Origin: Ganoderma boninense
Taxonomy: Eukaryota; Basidiomycota; Agaricomycetes; Polyporales; Polyporaceae
Assembly: GCA_002900995.3 (NCBI GenBank)
Contig: CM035307.1
Span: 3,658,001 to 3,722,000 of the forward strand
Direction of reading: 5' to 3'
DNA: 64,000 bases
Part shown: piece after piece, positions 35,566-48,076 of the stretch
Layout: every line of letters begins with the position of its first letter
Numbering within the stretch: the first letter of the stretch is position 1
The notes under the pieces: generated by a model
Databases searched by the model: none
The model's input: only the letters and a program-made list of their open reading frames with translations
Told to the model about the DNA's origin: nothing
Made by a program: the position numbers and the translations under genes

Positions 35566-36773
35566 TAGACGATATGCCACAAGGTAGCCGCGCGCCGATA
35601 CCATACGCCGGAACAACCACCCCATGGGCTACCCAGCCTTGGGTGGGGTCTGCAGCGTGGAGAGGGCGTGTATGTGTATATGTGGTGACTGGACTGCTTT
35701 CATACTGCAGCTGATAGTGTGTCTCATGGAGGCGGGAGGAAGGGACACGAGCCTCAAGCCATTCGTGCGGCGATCGATAGACCTTCTATGTAGATCTGTG
35801 TGGTCGCAGCATGGGATCTCAGGCAACTCATTTGCCTACGTGCAGGGCAAAAGGGGGCATAGGAGCATTTCCAAAGCATGGTCTTGATACAGCCGGGGCG
35901 ATGGATTGCGGTTGTCGTCTTAACGTAGGAGAGCGTGTTTACATTGTCGTCGAGGTCACGGTGTTTCGGGTAAGGGTAGTTCACTTTGGAAGGGGAAGAT
36001 GGTCGGGATGGGCCAGGAAGTAGGGAAGCTGAAGCTTGTGCCGATGATGACTGGCCAATGCATCGAAGTGCGAACGAAGAGCGGCCAGCGACCAGTTGCC
36101 TCCAGTTGCTGGGCGTTCCTGGTTCGCCTCAAGCGCCGGGACGAGCAGAGGCGTGACGTCACCGTCTGAAGTACAACGTCCATTTTGGGGGGAGCGTCTG
36201 CGTGCTTGCATTGTTCTCCGTTCTCCATCTCAATTCTCGCTCTCGTTTCCAGATCAAATGATGCTTCATATGTCGCGCCGTTCTTCAGGCCATTATGCTT
36301 CCCTAGGGGAACACCTCTGCATCCATGTCAATCTCGATACTTGTAATTGCCGCTTGAGTTGGCAAGATCGCAAGAACTTAAGCCCGTGATGCTTCCAAGT
36401 CCTCTGATGCCTCTCCGCGACTGTGACCTTGAACGGTGCATCACTGGCCACTAGTCGTACACAGCGTTCTCGCACGTCCTTATCAACCCCGAGAAACAAA
36501 TATGGTCCGTCATCCCCGCATTCAAGCCGCTCTGCAGCCGATCCTGACCAGGCAAGGCTTGAGTTCACAGACCAGCCCATACACTATCGCCAATCTTCTC
36601 CCTCCCATTCTTATCTCTCCTCTTCTCATCTACTAACATTAGCCACTTCGCTTGACCAGGAGCCGCCCCTCTTCTCAGTTTGTTTTTCAGCTCATCATGC
36701 CCGCGTTCCTTCTCTGTGCCCCGCGCGCCCTTCGCATCCCTCGTCCTCGTCTGCCTCCTAACGATACACGACA

Positions 36774-39362
36774 ATGCCCTCCGGCCCACACGAGACCGAC
36801 ATCTCCTCACCCGCGACAACCGCCCATGGCCACTTCGAAACCCCACCAACTTCGCCCAGACTCGGCCCTCAGTCCGATCACCCAGGAAGCCCCAACCCTC
36901 GCGACGGTCCCCGCAACTCGGGTCCTTCAGCGTCCCCGCCTCCTCGGGCCATATCCTCTCCGAGAAGCCTCTCGAGAACGACCCACATCACGGCGAGGGT
37001 TCTTCTCTCGTCACCCACCTCGACCAAGAGACGAACCCCAAGTCAAAGCGCAGACGCCGATACATCTGTCTAGCCGTCGCTCTCCTCATCCTCATCATCG
37101 TGGTCCTTGTCATCGTCCTTCCGATCGTCCTCACGAGCAACGCCCATTCTGGTTCGGCCTCCAGCTCCGGCGACAGCAACGGCAACGGCAATGGCAATGG
37201 CCACGGTCACGGCGGATCGCCCGGATCGCCGAACAACCCTGAGTCTCCTACCGGCGCCGTTACAGGCGGAGATGGCTCTGTCGTCGTCATGGCCGATGGT
37301 TCATCGTTCAAGTACACCAACAAGTTTGGCGGCTTCTGTACGTCCGCAGTTGACCCCACCCCACTCCGCATACCTCAGACGGGCTAACCACTTTTACTTC
37401 CCCTGCAGGGGTGGACGACCCGCGCAACCCGTTCAACAACAGCGCGCGTGCTCAGTCGTTTACAAAATCCCTCGACGAAGCTTGGGACTATTCGACGGAC
37501 CAGATCCGGGGCGTGAACCTCGGAGGCTGGCTTGTTCTCGAGCCTTTCATCGCCCCTGCTATGTTCGAGAAGTACCAGAACGTCCCGCCGAGCGACGCTC
37601 TCCCTGGCGGAGATGTTCACGACGAGTGGACTTTGAGCGTCGCGATGCTCAACGACACCACCGCAGGCGGCGGAATCGGCCAGATCGAGGAACATTACAA
37701 GACGTTCATCGTGAGCGCATTTCCACCGCGCTCCGTCTCAGCGTGCATGCCCGCTCTGACCGTGCCAATTTACAGACCGAGGAGGACTTCGCTCAGATCG
37801 CAGGCGCCGGCCTCAACTGGATCCGTCTCCCCGTCCCGTACTGGGCGATCGAAACCTGGCCGGGCGAGCCGTTCCTCGCCCGGAAGGCATGGGACTACGT
37901 CCTCCTCGCGCTCCAGTGGGCGCGCAAATACGGCCTGCGCGTGTACCTCGAACTGCACACCGTGCCGGGCTCGCAGAACGGGTACAACCACTCGGGGCAC
38001 ATGGGCACGATCAACTTCCTCAACGGGTACATGGGGGTCGCGAACGCACAGCGCACGATGGACTACATCCGCTTCATTGCCGAGTTCATCAGCCAGGAGG
38101 GCTACACCGACGTCGTCCAGATGTTCGGGCCCATCAACGAGCCGCTCCTGGGCATCATCGGGCGCGACCAGCTCACGCGATTGTATGCGTCTCCTTTCGC
38201 TTTCGGTATCACATGGTGGTGCGGACGTTGCTGACCGAGGGCGGCTTCTAGCTACCTGCAGACGCACGACATGATCCGAAGCATAACGGGGATCGGTAAG
38301 GGCGCATACATCGTCATCCACGACGGCTTCCAGGCGGACATCACATGGAAGGATTTCCTTCCCGGCTCGGACGTAAGCCCGTCTCGTCCCAGCACTCTCT
38401 CCTTCTCCCGAGACTGACGCATCCGCAGCGCATCGTGCTCGACACCCACCCGTACGTCGCGTTCGGCGGGGACTTCGACCACCCGCTCTCCTACTGGCCG
38501 CAGGCCGGGTGCATCGCGTACGGCAACAACCAGTCGCAGATGGACTTCGGCGTCACGATCTCGGGCGAGTGGAGCGGGGCGATCAACAACTGCGGCAAGT
38601 GGGTGCTCGACGTCGGCCAGAACTCGACGTACGCGCAGTGCCCGACGTGGGACGACTGGCCGAACTGGACGGCGGACATGAAGACCGGCATCAAGAACTT
38701 CGTCATGTCCCAGATGGACTCGATGGCCCTCCCGGGCTACTTCTTCTGGACGTGGAAGATCGGCAACTCCTCCATCACGGGCAAGGTCGAAGCGCCATTC
38801 TGGTCCTACAAGCTCGGTCTTGACAACGGTGCGTCCTCATTGTCCCTGTCCCGTGCACGTCCTGACCCGTGCGCGCGCACGTCCCTCTTCAGGCTGGATC
38901 CCCGACGACCCCCGCTCGGCCCTCGGCATCTGCCAGTCGCTCGGCTTCCTGCGCAACCTCCCCTGGAACGGGGACTACCAGTCCTGGCAGACCGGCGGTG
39001 CAGGGGCAGGCACGATCGCGCCAGCGGTGGTCGCCGAGTACTCGCAGTACCCGCCGCCCGCGCTGTCCAACGTCGCGGGCGCGAACCCCGCGCAGCTGCC
39101 CATGTACACCGCGACGGCGGCGCCGGTGACGCTGCCCCCGCCGCAGCTGACGGGCGCGACGGTCAGCGCAGGCGACGGCTGGGCGGACGCGCGCGACACG
39201 ATGTCGAAGGTCACGGAGATCGCGGGTTGCTCGTACCCGAACGCGTGGGGCCCAGAGGGCGCGGCGACGGCGATGGTGTGCAATGGCGCGACGGTCCCGA
39301 TTGGCGGGGCTGCGCCCCCCGCGGCGGTGGCCATTGCCCCGACCCCCGCGCCCGCTGTGTAA
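36774..39362 (+). CDS. GH5 subfamily 9 exo-beta-1,3-glucanase, type II membrane protein
   Basis: This is a cell-wall glucan hydrolase. A cytoplasmic N-terminus ends in KSKRRRR, then a membrane helix (YICLAVALLILIIVVLVIVL), a Gly/Asn/Ser/His-rich linker and the GH5 barrel. Key features are IRGVNLGGWLVLEPF, the acid/base Glu in FGPINEPLLG (about 38135), DTHPYVAFGGDF and the nucleophile Glu in TISGEWSGA (about 38567). A C-terminal YFFWTWKIG and a Pro/Ala/Thr-rich tail lead to TAA at 39360-39362. Introns lie near 37338-37409, 37709-37776, 38183-38252, 38373-38428 and 38830-38892. ATG 36774 has a good context, but its frame differs from that of the membrane helix. Either a small intron or a one-base shift lies between about 36900 and 36990. 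Confidence 0.88.
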
Positions 39363-41186
39363 GGGGGGGGAGGAGAGGTGGTGCGCGAATAGAGACTCTT
39401 TCTTTCACATGTCGGGAGTGTGTGCGCGACATGGACGTGAACGCTTGGCCTGCGCGACTCATCAGATGTGGATTTCTTTTTCTTCTTTCATACCTCGACA
39501 CGATGGTGTATCTATGACCCCCTGCTGCGTCGCACAGCCTCAGCTTACCTGGATCGCTCTTTCTCTTGCTTCACATTCCACTCGGGGTTCAAGTTCTTGA
39601 TGTATTACAGGATGCTCAGGCTGTCACGGGGTTTACTGCCGTTGAAATGCGTGCTGTATGTAGGTGGGAGTTTTGCTGTAGATACTTGAATGGTTCTTAT
39701 GGATTCACCTTTTAGACATCTCGTGTTATTGTGTGTAACGGCGTACAGCTCAGAAACTTCTCCAGTGGTGGCCAAACCAAGATCAATGTAACAGTGACGG
39801 TGCGACTCGGAAGGTGGATGCGGGCCGCGAGTGCCAACATTCACAGATATTCTCACGAGACAACCCAGCGCATCATCCGCCCCTGCGACCTGTCATTGTC
39901 AGTTCCTCATCATTCACTAACTAAGCTTTGCAGTCTCCCTCATAAGTATCCCAGCTGTGCGATCCAGTACCATGACGCAGGACCATGCAAGTTATTTTCG
40001 GCCGTCCTGCGACCTCCTACGATCAACTTCGGTCACATCACAGAGGACATGTGGTTGCAGCGCAAAGACGTTGCAGCCATGAGCACAGACTGAGCCTAGG
40101 TTATACTTGCTGGTCGGTTCATGTGCATGCAGGCGACCTATCTATCAGTGGCCAACGTTCAATCTAGGCTTCACTACGCATCAGTTAACCCGTTGGTTCT
40201 GTGTGAAGCCAGGAGTTCAGTGAATCATCTCACCACGACGCCCGTACGCCGCATTCGTTTCTCTCTCTTCTCCATGGTCATTCACCCTTTTGCTGCTCCC
40301 AGATATCCTCTCCAAATCATTGCTAGGTCGTGCCGCGAGGAGATAGTGACATTGCAGAAGACGGTGGTCCCATTCACGCCAGTGTGTTTTGCTGCGGCAA
40401 CGCGCATGCGCATGGCGGGTAAGTGTACAACAACTGGCGTTCATGCGGCAGTACAGTCCGCAGGCATCGTATGCTGGACACATACGCCTTTTCTGATCCT
40501 ACCTCGGGCTCGTGCTCGTTATACGTTGCCAGACAACCGGAACACCGCTCTGCGCTTTCCCGTACCCTTCCATGCCCGAACCTCGCTTTCAACGGGTGCG
40601 CTGATAGGAATGCATCTAGCCATATTCTCGATTCCATGTCCAGGTCTGTTCCAAGACCGTCGCCGGCGCAAACCATATGAAGATCATCACTGTCGTTTGG
40701 GAGTCGTCTTTTTTTGAACGAACAACAGCCGTGTACGCGCATGCAATGGCTTGAGTTTTTTCCCGTTCACTTCTGGTTTGGTCGCGACCTTGCTGACATC
40801 ATGGTATCTTTCCAGATATTGTCTATGTTGTCTACGTCCTATGTATCAAGCTGAGCAGTCCTGCGGAAGACTACGGTCTTGCTACAGTGCACACCCTACT
40901 CTGCAGTCTCTCCAGCGGATCAATATGAGTAGGAGAGCGGTTGGTGGCCACCGTCTTCCTCGCTTGATGATCATATAGGTTCTCCCAATGACATTCGACC
41001 CAGAACGCGTGGTGTCTAACCGCCTTCCTGCGTCCCCCATGCTTCCTAGACACAGCATGAATTTGGGGGCCCTCCTGTGTATAAAACCCTCTGGGAAGTA
41101 GCGACAACAGAAAAAGTCAAGCTCAACGGCCTTCAACACTCAGCACCGCTCTTCACGACATTGAACGTTCTTTCAACACGCCCGAC
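39363..41186. other. 1.8-kb intergenic with GH18 promoter
   Basis: No convincing gene; the 120-codon frame at 39731-40093 resembles nothing I know. The right end carries TATAAAA at 41080-41086, about 100 bp before the GH18 start codon. Confidence 0.55.
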
Positions 41187-42747
41187 ATGTTCTCGTTGTC
41201 TTCCCTGTTCGTCTTCACGTCGCTTTTCTTGTCCAGTGCGCTCTCGGCCCCCACTCCGGAAGTTGGGATCGAGTCCCGTGCTGCTGCGACTGTGCCGTCC
41301 GCGCCACACTTCGTCATCTATAGTGACAAGTGGGTGTCCGGCGAGACCGGCCCCCCGAAGGCTTCCGCTCTTAAGGTAAGAAGTCTCTGAGATACAACCC
41401 TTCGCAATACTCACCTTACCTTGAAGGGCTACAACGTCTTGTGAGTCGAGCGGAGACACATAGCTATAGGCATAACGGTCTGCAGAGCACCAGTGCTGAC
41501 CGACTCGCAGCATTCTGTCCTTCCTGTTGTCGAGCGGTGCTGCAGACCAGGCCATCGAGTGGCAGTCGCTCACCTCCGCCCAGCGTTCATCCTACAAGTC
41601 TGATTACAAGAAGGCGGGAATCTCGCTCATGGTCGCCGGCTTTGGTGCCACCGAGGAGCCCACGACGGCTGGCCTCAACGCGGTCTCGACCGCCAACAAA
41701 ATGGCGGCATGGGTGAAGAAGTACGACCTGGATGGCCTCGATGTTGACTACGAGGTGCGCTTGCTTGACTGCGGTTGGAGTTATAGGTAGCTGGGGAACT
41801 GACGGCGTTCGGCGTGGATGTAGGACTTCACCGCTATGGACAAGGGCGACGGCAAGGCTGAGCAGTGGCTCACTGACTTCACGAAGCAGGTCCGCACGCA
41901 GCTGCCGAAGGGCAAGTATATCCTTACCCACGCTCCTGTTGCTCCCTGGTGAGTCAATTGATTGGCATCGAACACTGTAGTTTGGTGTGACAATATTTGA
42001 ACAATCCCTTGCGTAGGTTCTCCGTCAACGACGCGTTCAAGGCTGGTGCCTACTTAAAGGTCAACAAAAACGTTGGCAGCCAGATCGACTGGGTAAGTAC
42101 GCTGGCGTTGGTATTCACGAGTTGAAGGGAGGCTCATACGCCACGGCAGTATAACATTCAGGTACGCATCTCTGAAGAGCTTACCGCCCAAAGGTCATGC
42201 ATGGTATTGAATCGCTCGACCGCTCACGTCCTTCATAGTTCTACAACCGTGAGTGCTATTTTTGCAATCATCCAATAGCTGCGACCTAACGAGTCGCCTT
42301 GCAGAGGGTCCGACCATGTACACGACGTGCGACACCTTGCTCACCAAGTCGGGGGGCACCTGGCCCAAGTCGTCCATCTTTGAGATCCACGCCGCTGGTG
42401 TCAACCTGAACCAGCTAGTCATCGGCAAGCCCGCGCAGGCGGCGGGCGATGCCAACAACGGGTACATTAGTCCTGCGACCCTCGCTACCTGCCTGGCCAC
42501 GGCGAAGAAGAGCGGCTGGAGTGCGTTCACGTTCTTCTCCCACCTCTACCACGTCCATGCATCAGCTTGCTGACTCGGACGTTCCCTCTTCGCAGACGCG
42601 GGAGTTATGGTCTGGCAGGTGCGTGCCTTCCGCCTTGGAAGTGCAGGACCGGGGGAACTATTACTGACGCTCCTCCGCGCTTCCCAGTACCCCGACGCGG
42701 ACGCTTCCTGGATCAAGACCGTGCGGTCCAAGGCGTTCGCTGAATGA
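41187..42747 (+). CDS. Secreted GH18 ENGase/chitinase-like protein, paralogue 1
   Basis: The start at 41187 encodes a signal peptide (MFSLSSLFVFTSLFLSSALS). The mature part begins PSAPHFVIYSDKWVSG. The GH18 catalytic motif DGLDVDYE (near 41735-41755) is complete, including the catalytic Glu. The short, single-domain size of about 310 residues fits basidiomycete endo-beta-N-acetylglucosaminidases better than long chitinases. Very small exons are needed: 41427-41440 (14 nt, GYNVF), 42150-42161 (12 nt, YNIQ), 42239-42248 (10 nt, FYN) and a 23-nt exon coding NAGVMVWQ. The gene ends WIKTVRSKAFAE with TGA at 42745-42747. It is tandem with the paralogue at 44406. Confidence 0.88.
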
Positions 42748-44405
42748 GCGTCATATTATGACGTTAACGAGGGTTCACTCGGCTGTTGAGGGCGGGTCCC
42801 ACAACACCGCGATACCAGTTAGAATGCATTTCTATTGATACCCAGTTCAATGCGATAGTGCTTGCTTCATGCCGCTCAATACATAATGATCGGCAGTGCC
42901 GTGTTGGAAGTGAAGCCCATTTAGATCTAGTCCCGTCGAAGCTCGGTGGATCTTCACCATTTCATAATGTGCCACTTCGAAGGAACCCGACCTCGGGGAT
43001 ATTTTTGATCTTCTGATAGCTTTGTCGCAAGCATGTGTGAAGACAGAATGAGACTTTGAGAGGGCTGAGGAAGCAGCATCTTCAACTTTTGCCCGGGGGC
43101 GGGGCGCAGAGATTGTAAGCGCTCAGAGTTGGCACCGCCATCGATGGCGTCGGCTCTGCGGCCTCAGTGCATCACTATCCGACTCTCAAGGCCCTAAGTT
43201 CTTAACTTGCACACGCTGGCTAACGGCATCGATGACTATTCGCAACAAGATGCGGAAGCCCAAGTACTTGTCTTCCAGAGAAATCTGCCTCCGAATGGTC
43301 GCTATACTTGTAATGACTCGCGATTTGGTCCGTGATAGCCGCCATATTGAACGCGTGGACGACTCGCTCACATGGGCAGACGAGCTTGAAGCCAATGCGG
43401 GTAGCTCGCATTCGTATGTCGTCAGGTGAGAACACGTCTTTTGTCCTCGAATGTCGGATGTTCATCTTCAGTAGGTTCATTGCAAGCGTACGCTACACGA
43501 TGAGCGCCGTCACACCATGCTCCACTTACTTCACCAATGTTGAGGCCGTCAGCCCCAGACACACAAACCAGGGTCCCGGCCTTGAAGCACTCGCCCTTCT
43601 GCAACGGTATCCTTCCGTGTGCTAAGTACGAGTCAAAGGATCTGATGAGGTTCGCCGAACCCAATCCTCCATGATACGCCGGCATCTCATCTCCCGATAG
43701 CTCTACTTATCACCAGTTCCTTCTGATTGTTCGAGATGCTAACAGTCAGCCCTGCGAGCAGTAGAGCGCAACGATATGCCTCGGATAAGCGGATTCGAGC
43801 CCTAGATGATGTCCCCCCTCCCCCATCTACTGCCGCATTTGTCTCCGTCGAGGATCCTGCGGACCAGTTCGTACTCGGTGCCACAAGGTACCTTCGCGCA
43901 ACGCATGGCTCGCAACACTTCCTCCGCCCACTTTTTCGTAGCAACCCGATTTAAGGACCACTTATGACTCGGTTTTATCCTTTTCGCTTCCCGCAGACGG
44001 TCCACGCGACGCGTGGAACATATGTTACCCTGCGAACCTGGTGGTCTGACAGTATGCACGCGGGCATCGACTCTGGCGAGGTGGCACTGGGAACGGGCTG
44101 CGCCTTCGCTTGATGCTCTCTGCATATGGAGCCTGCTTTCCCTGAATCTTTCATCCAACCACACGGTCATGGCTTACTGAGCATCGATGGAGGAACCATA
44201 ATGTCTAGTCGGCTACTTCGGCCAGCATGCATCTGACGGCCATATGGGACGCACTCTGGCGGCATGTGGGCCATGGCGGACCATCTCGTAAACCCCTCCG
44301 TCCTCTTCAGCTATAAATTCGACTCGACGGGCGTGGTTATACCTCGGAGAGAACTCGCGACACACGCAGTGCTCATCTCCTGCACACTCGGACTCACGCT
44401 TGAAC
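42748..44405. other. Intergenic between the GH18 paralogues, with TATA box
   Basis: I recognise no gene in this 1.66-kb stretch. Some frames (plus 43727-43954, minus 43422-43685) have protein-like composition but no family match I can name, so a decayed gene cannot be excluded. TATAAAT at 44312-44318 lies about 90 bp before the downstream GH18 start. Confidence 0.5.
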
Positions 44406-45951
44406 ATGGTCGCCTCTGTTCTCCGCCGTCTCTCAGCCTTCGTCGCGGTCTTCTTGGCCTTCAATCTCGCCGCCGTCCTCGCTGCACCAGTCGAAGAGCG
44501 TGGTCTTCAAGTCCGTACTGCTGCTCCGGCTGCACCCCACTTCGTCGTCTATGCCGACTCCTACCAGCCGGGCGTGACTGGGCCCCCAGCAGTCTCGGAT
44601 GTGACCGTACGTCGCTCAGTCCTCTATTCCGTCGCTCCACTAACCAAAACCGATGTTCTACGTCGCTGTAGGGATTCAACGTCTTGTGAGCCTTACCATG
44701 GCATCTTCTTCGTTATCAGCACGGGATCTAATCGGGATGGGATGATGAACAGCATTCTATCGTTCTGGCTCACTGCCGGGCCGTGGGACAAGGCGTACGA
44801 ATGGACCACCCTCTCCGCCAGCGACCGGGCGACGATCAAGTCGCAATACAACGCGGCCGGCATCAAGCTTATGGTCGCCGCGTTTGGGTCGAGCGACGTC
44901 CCGACGAGCTCCGGTGCGGACCCGGTCACAACCGCCAACAACCTCGCCAGCTTCGTTACGACATACGGGCTGGATGGCGTCGACGTCGACTACGAGGTCG
45001 GTCTATTTTATTTTGTCTGGCGTCGGTTTCAGCGGGCTCATGCTTTGGCGCTCAGGATTTCAACGCTATGGACGGCGGCACTGCCGAGGCCTGGCTCATC
45101 TCGTTCACCACGCAGCTTCGCGCTCAGCTGCCTTCTAGTCAATACATCATCACGCATGCTCGTTCGTCTCCGCAGTGTTCTTTATATTCGCATCATTCCT
45201 GACATTCGCCTTGTGCTCCAGCGGTTGCTCCTTGGTATGCTGGCTGCGCAAACTCGTGTGTCGGCGTGGATGGATGATGATCCTGGTTGCTTGACAGGTT
45301 CTCGCCGACCCACTACGCTGCCGGGGGCTACCTCAAGGTGCACCAACAGGTCGGAAGCTTGATCGACTGGGTATGAGATCCTTCCCTCACCCTCCGGTGA
45401 CAGACCCGCTGACCATCTCGTCTGCATGCAGTACAACGTGCAATTCTACAACCGTGAGAGCCTTTTCACTCCGCATATCTAAGAAACGCATGACTCACGA
45501 ACGGACTTGATGCACACAGAGGGCGCCTCTGAGTACACGACCTGCTCGGGCCTGCTCACCGCCTCGTCCTCGACCTGGCCCAACACCGCGCTCTTCCAGA
45601 TCATCGCGTCCGGTGTCCCCGCGAGCAAGCTCGTGATCGGCAAACCTGCGACCAGCGCGGACGCGACTACCGGATACATGGACCCGTCGACGCTCGCGGG
45701 GTGCGTCAGCCAGGCGAAGAACCAGGGGTGGAGTGAGTTCGCCTTCCTTTCTCGGCGGGCTTGAGCTCTACTGACGGTTGTTGGCAAATCTCGCAGACGC
45801 CGGCGTCATGACCTGGCAGGTGAGTTTCTTTCTCAGAACGTCAGTGTGCGTGCGGAACGGGTCTGCTGACGATGGCTGGTTCGTCCCACAGTACCCACAC
45901 GGGGACGCTTCCTGGATCAGCACTGTCCGCTCGCAGTCCTGGCCCGTTTAA
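44406..45951 (+). CDS. Secreted GH18 ENGase/chitinase-like protein, paralogue 2
   Basis: The signal peptide MVASVLRRLSAFVAVFLAFN is followed by APAAPHFVVYADSYQPGVTG. The catalytic motif DGVDVDYE is intact (near 44980). Closely similar blocks to paralogue 1 include GYMDPSTLAGCVSQAKNQGW and YPHGDASWISTVRS. Small exons are 44672-44685 (14 nt), 45222-45234 (13 nt, between two introns at PVAPW) and 45432-45453 (22 nt, YNVQFYN). Compared with paralogue 1 it has an extra intron at 45162-45221 and lacks the one at 42162-42238. TAA lies at 45949-45951. Confidence 0.88.
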
Positions 45952-46440
45952 GTTTGAATTTAAGGGGAAGATAACCGAAGACGCACTGCTCGGCCAACAT
46001 AACGACAGAGAATTTGCTACAAAGGGTTTGGATATCTCTGGGTTCGTTCGCTGTCTCTATGTATCACGCTTTGTTACGATTCTGGATCTCTGGGATGGAA
46101 TGAGTTTCTTGCGAAGCGCCTGAGCGATGTGCTCGGCATGGCTTTATCACGTACTAATCTAAGTAGACGCAATGCAACAAGTTTTATATGTAAACAGTAC
46201 GTCTGGTTTTCAATTAGCATAGGCAGCAAGATCTAAAATACAAGAAGATAGGAATGAGCTGCTTCTCGCTGCGAGCCGCACTCTCACTGAAGGCGCCTAA
46301 ATCAACTGCATATGACGTAATGAGAGGCGTCTGCTTCAGCTCGGAGCGCTTGGGATTCGGTCTGCCTGCGTCGACTTGCACGTCGACGAAACTCGAGTCT
46401 TTGTTTCTGTATCTCATATGCTCCTCCTGGCCGCGGATGA
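45952..46440. other. Intergenic GH18-CDK8
   Basis: 489 bp with the GH18 3' region and the CDK8 promoter. AT-rich around 46140-46260. No gene seen. Confidence 0.55.
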
Positions 46441-48076
46441 ATGGACAACAACCTCCTTGTCACTGATCCCATGCGCGTGTATCGCGCCAAACGCGACGCA
46501 GCACGCAAACGGGTGACCGACAAGTACGCCATCCTCGGCTTCATCTCCTCGGGAACGTATGGCAGGGTCTACAAGGCGCAGAGCAAGGACGTCGACGGCC
46601 GCATACACGCCATCAAGAAGTTCAAGCCCGACAAGGAGGGAGACGTCATCACCTACACTGGCATCAGCCAGAGTGCCGTCCGTGAGATTGCTGTCCGTTT
46701 CCGTCCGTCCCTCTTGCGCCAGTCATCCCCCATTCATAACATGTCGTCCTTTGTGTCGCGCAGTTGAACAGAGAGATTACACATGAGAACATAGTTGCGC
46801 TCAAGGAGGTCATTCTCGAAGACAAGTCTATCTACATGGTCTTTGAGTACGCCGAACATGACTTCTTGGTAGGTCCTCAGTGCACTCGCTTTGCGGAGGC
46901 AGAGCAATACACTGAGGCAGAGGCGCAGCAAGTGATCCACCACCATTCGCAGACACTCCGCTCGCAGATATCCCTCGCAGTGCTCAAGTCATTGACCTAT
47001 CAGCTGCTCAACGGCCTGCTCTATCTGCATGACGCGCATATAATCCACCGCGACCTGAAACCCGCGAACATCCTAATCACCTCCTCCGGCGTGGTCAAGA
47101 TCGGGGACCTTGGTCTCGCACGTCTCACGCACCAGCCCTTACAGCCTCTCTTTGCGGGCGACAAGGTCGTGGTCACGATATGGTATCGCGCCCCAGAGCT
47201 GCTGCTCGGCGCGAAGCACTACAACAAGTCCATCGACATCTGGGCCGTCGGATGCGTCATGGCCGAGCTGGCCAGCCTGCGGCCGATCTTCAAGGGCGAG
47301 GAGGCGAAGCTCGACTCGAAGAAGAACGTCCCGTTCCAGAAGGACCAGCTGCTCAAGATCTTCGAAGTGCTGGGCACTCCGTCAGGTGCTGGTGTCGCGC
47401 GGGCTCGATGAGTTTCGTTCTCTCTCTCTCTGACGATGAGGTCGAATGTGCAGAACGCGAGTGGCCGAAGATCAAGGACCTGCCGGAATACCAATGCATG
47501 AGACGACTGGACCAGTACGCACGTTATTTCACTCGTACCAGAGGTTGATGGATGAACTGACAACGCTTATTCTACTGACAGCTACAGCAACAGGCTGCAA
47601 GAGTGGTCGCAGTCCAGGGTCCGGTCCCACGAGGGGGCGAACCTGCTCAAGGAGCTGTTCGCGTATGACCCAGACAGGCGACTCACAGCCGGGGAGGCGC
47701 TCCGCCACAAATGGTTCCAGGAAGACCCGCTTCCGAGTCGAAAGTAGGCTCTTCAATCCTCTATTCAACAAATATGTTGGATAGTGACGACACGGCGGAC
47801 AGCGCGTTCGAGTCGCTGTCGACTCAGCAGGTCCCTCCACATCGACGGATCACGCAGGACGACGCGCCCTCGATGATGCCAATCGCCGCGGTGGGGTCGC
47901 AAGTGCAGGCCCAGGGCCAGGTCTCGCACATGCAGGCGACGGGGCAGGCGCACCTGTCGCAGCAGCTGTCGCACTCGCATTCGAACCACTCTGGCAAGGC
48001 CGGGAGCGCCGCCAGTTTTGCGAGCGTGAGCGGGGGCGGGGGCGGGCCGGCGCGCAAGAAGGCGAGGCTGGGATAG
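46441..48076 (+). CDS. SSN3: Cyclin-dependent kinase CDK8/SSN3 of the Mediator kinase module
   Basis: This nuclear kinase phosphorylates the RNA polymerase II machinery with cyclin C. The N-terminal extension ([20 protein letters not shown]) leads to the glycine loop [12 protein letters not shown], the catalytic Lys in [12 protein letters not shown], and [11 protein letters not shown], the CDK8-specific replacement of [17 protein letters not shown] is the catalytic loop; the metal-binding motif reads DLG in [28 protein letters not shown] is the activation segment and lacks a phosphorylatable Thr at the usual T-loop position, as in CDK8. Introns follow REIA, EHDFL, LGTPS, RLDQ and PSRK, the last only about 41 bp. 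The C-terminus is Gln/Ser/His-rich and ends KKARLG. All splice phases close without indels. Confidence 0.93.

Larger units (their letters stand above)
34189..36773. other. Gene-poor 2.6-kb stretch with dispersed repeats
   Basis: It lies between the divergent UPRT and glucanase genes. No recognisable gene. An 81-codon frame from ATG 34303 contains the phrase DLTAGAEKNARHVSERQLAQ, and a leftward frame near 35570 carries the related TAGAEKNARRASARQL, so both look like relics of one sequence family. The right end (36560-36770) is pyrimidine-rich and probably the glucanase promoter. Confidence 0.55.

Noticed and set aside
34189..36773. A new defence or mobile system in the gene-poor interval
   Set aside because: Repeats are present, but there is no nuclease, helicase, transposase or ordered array to support a system.
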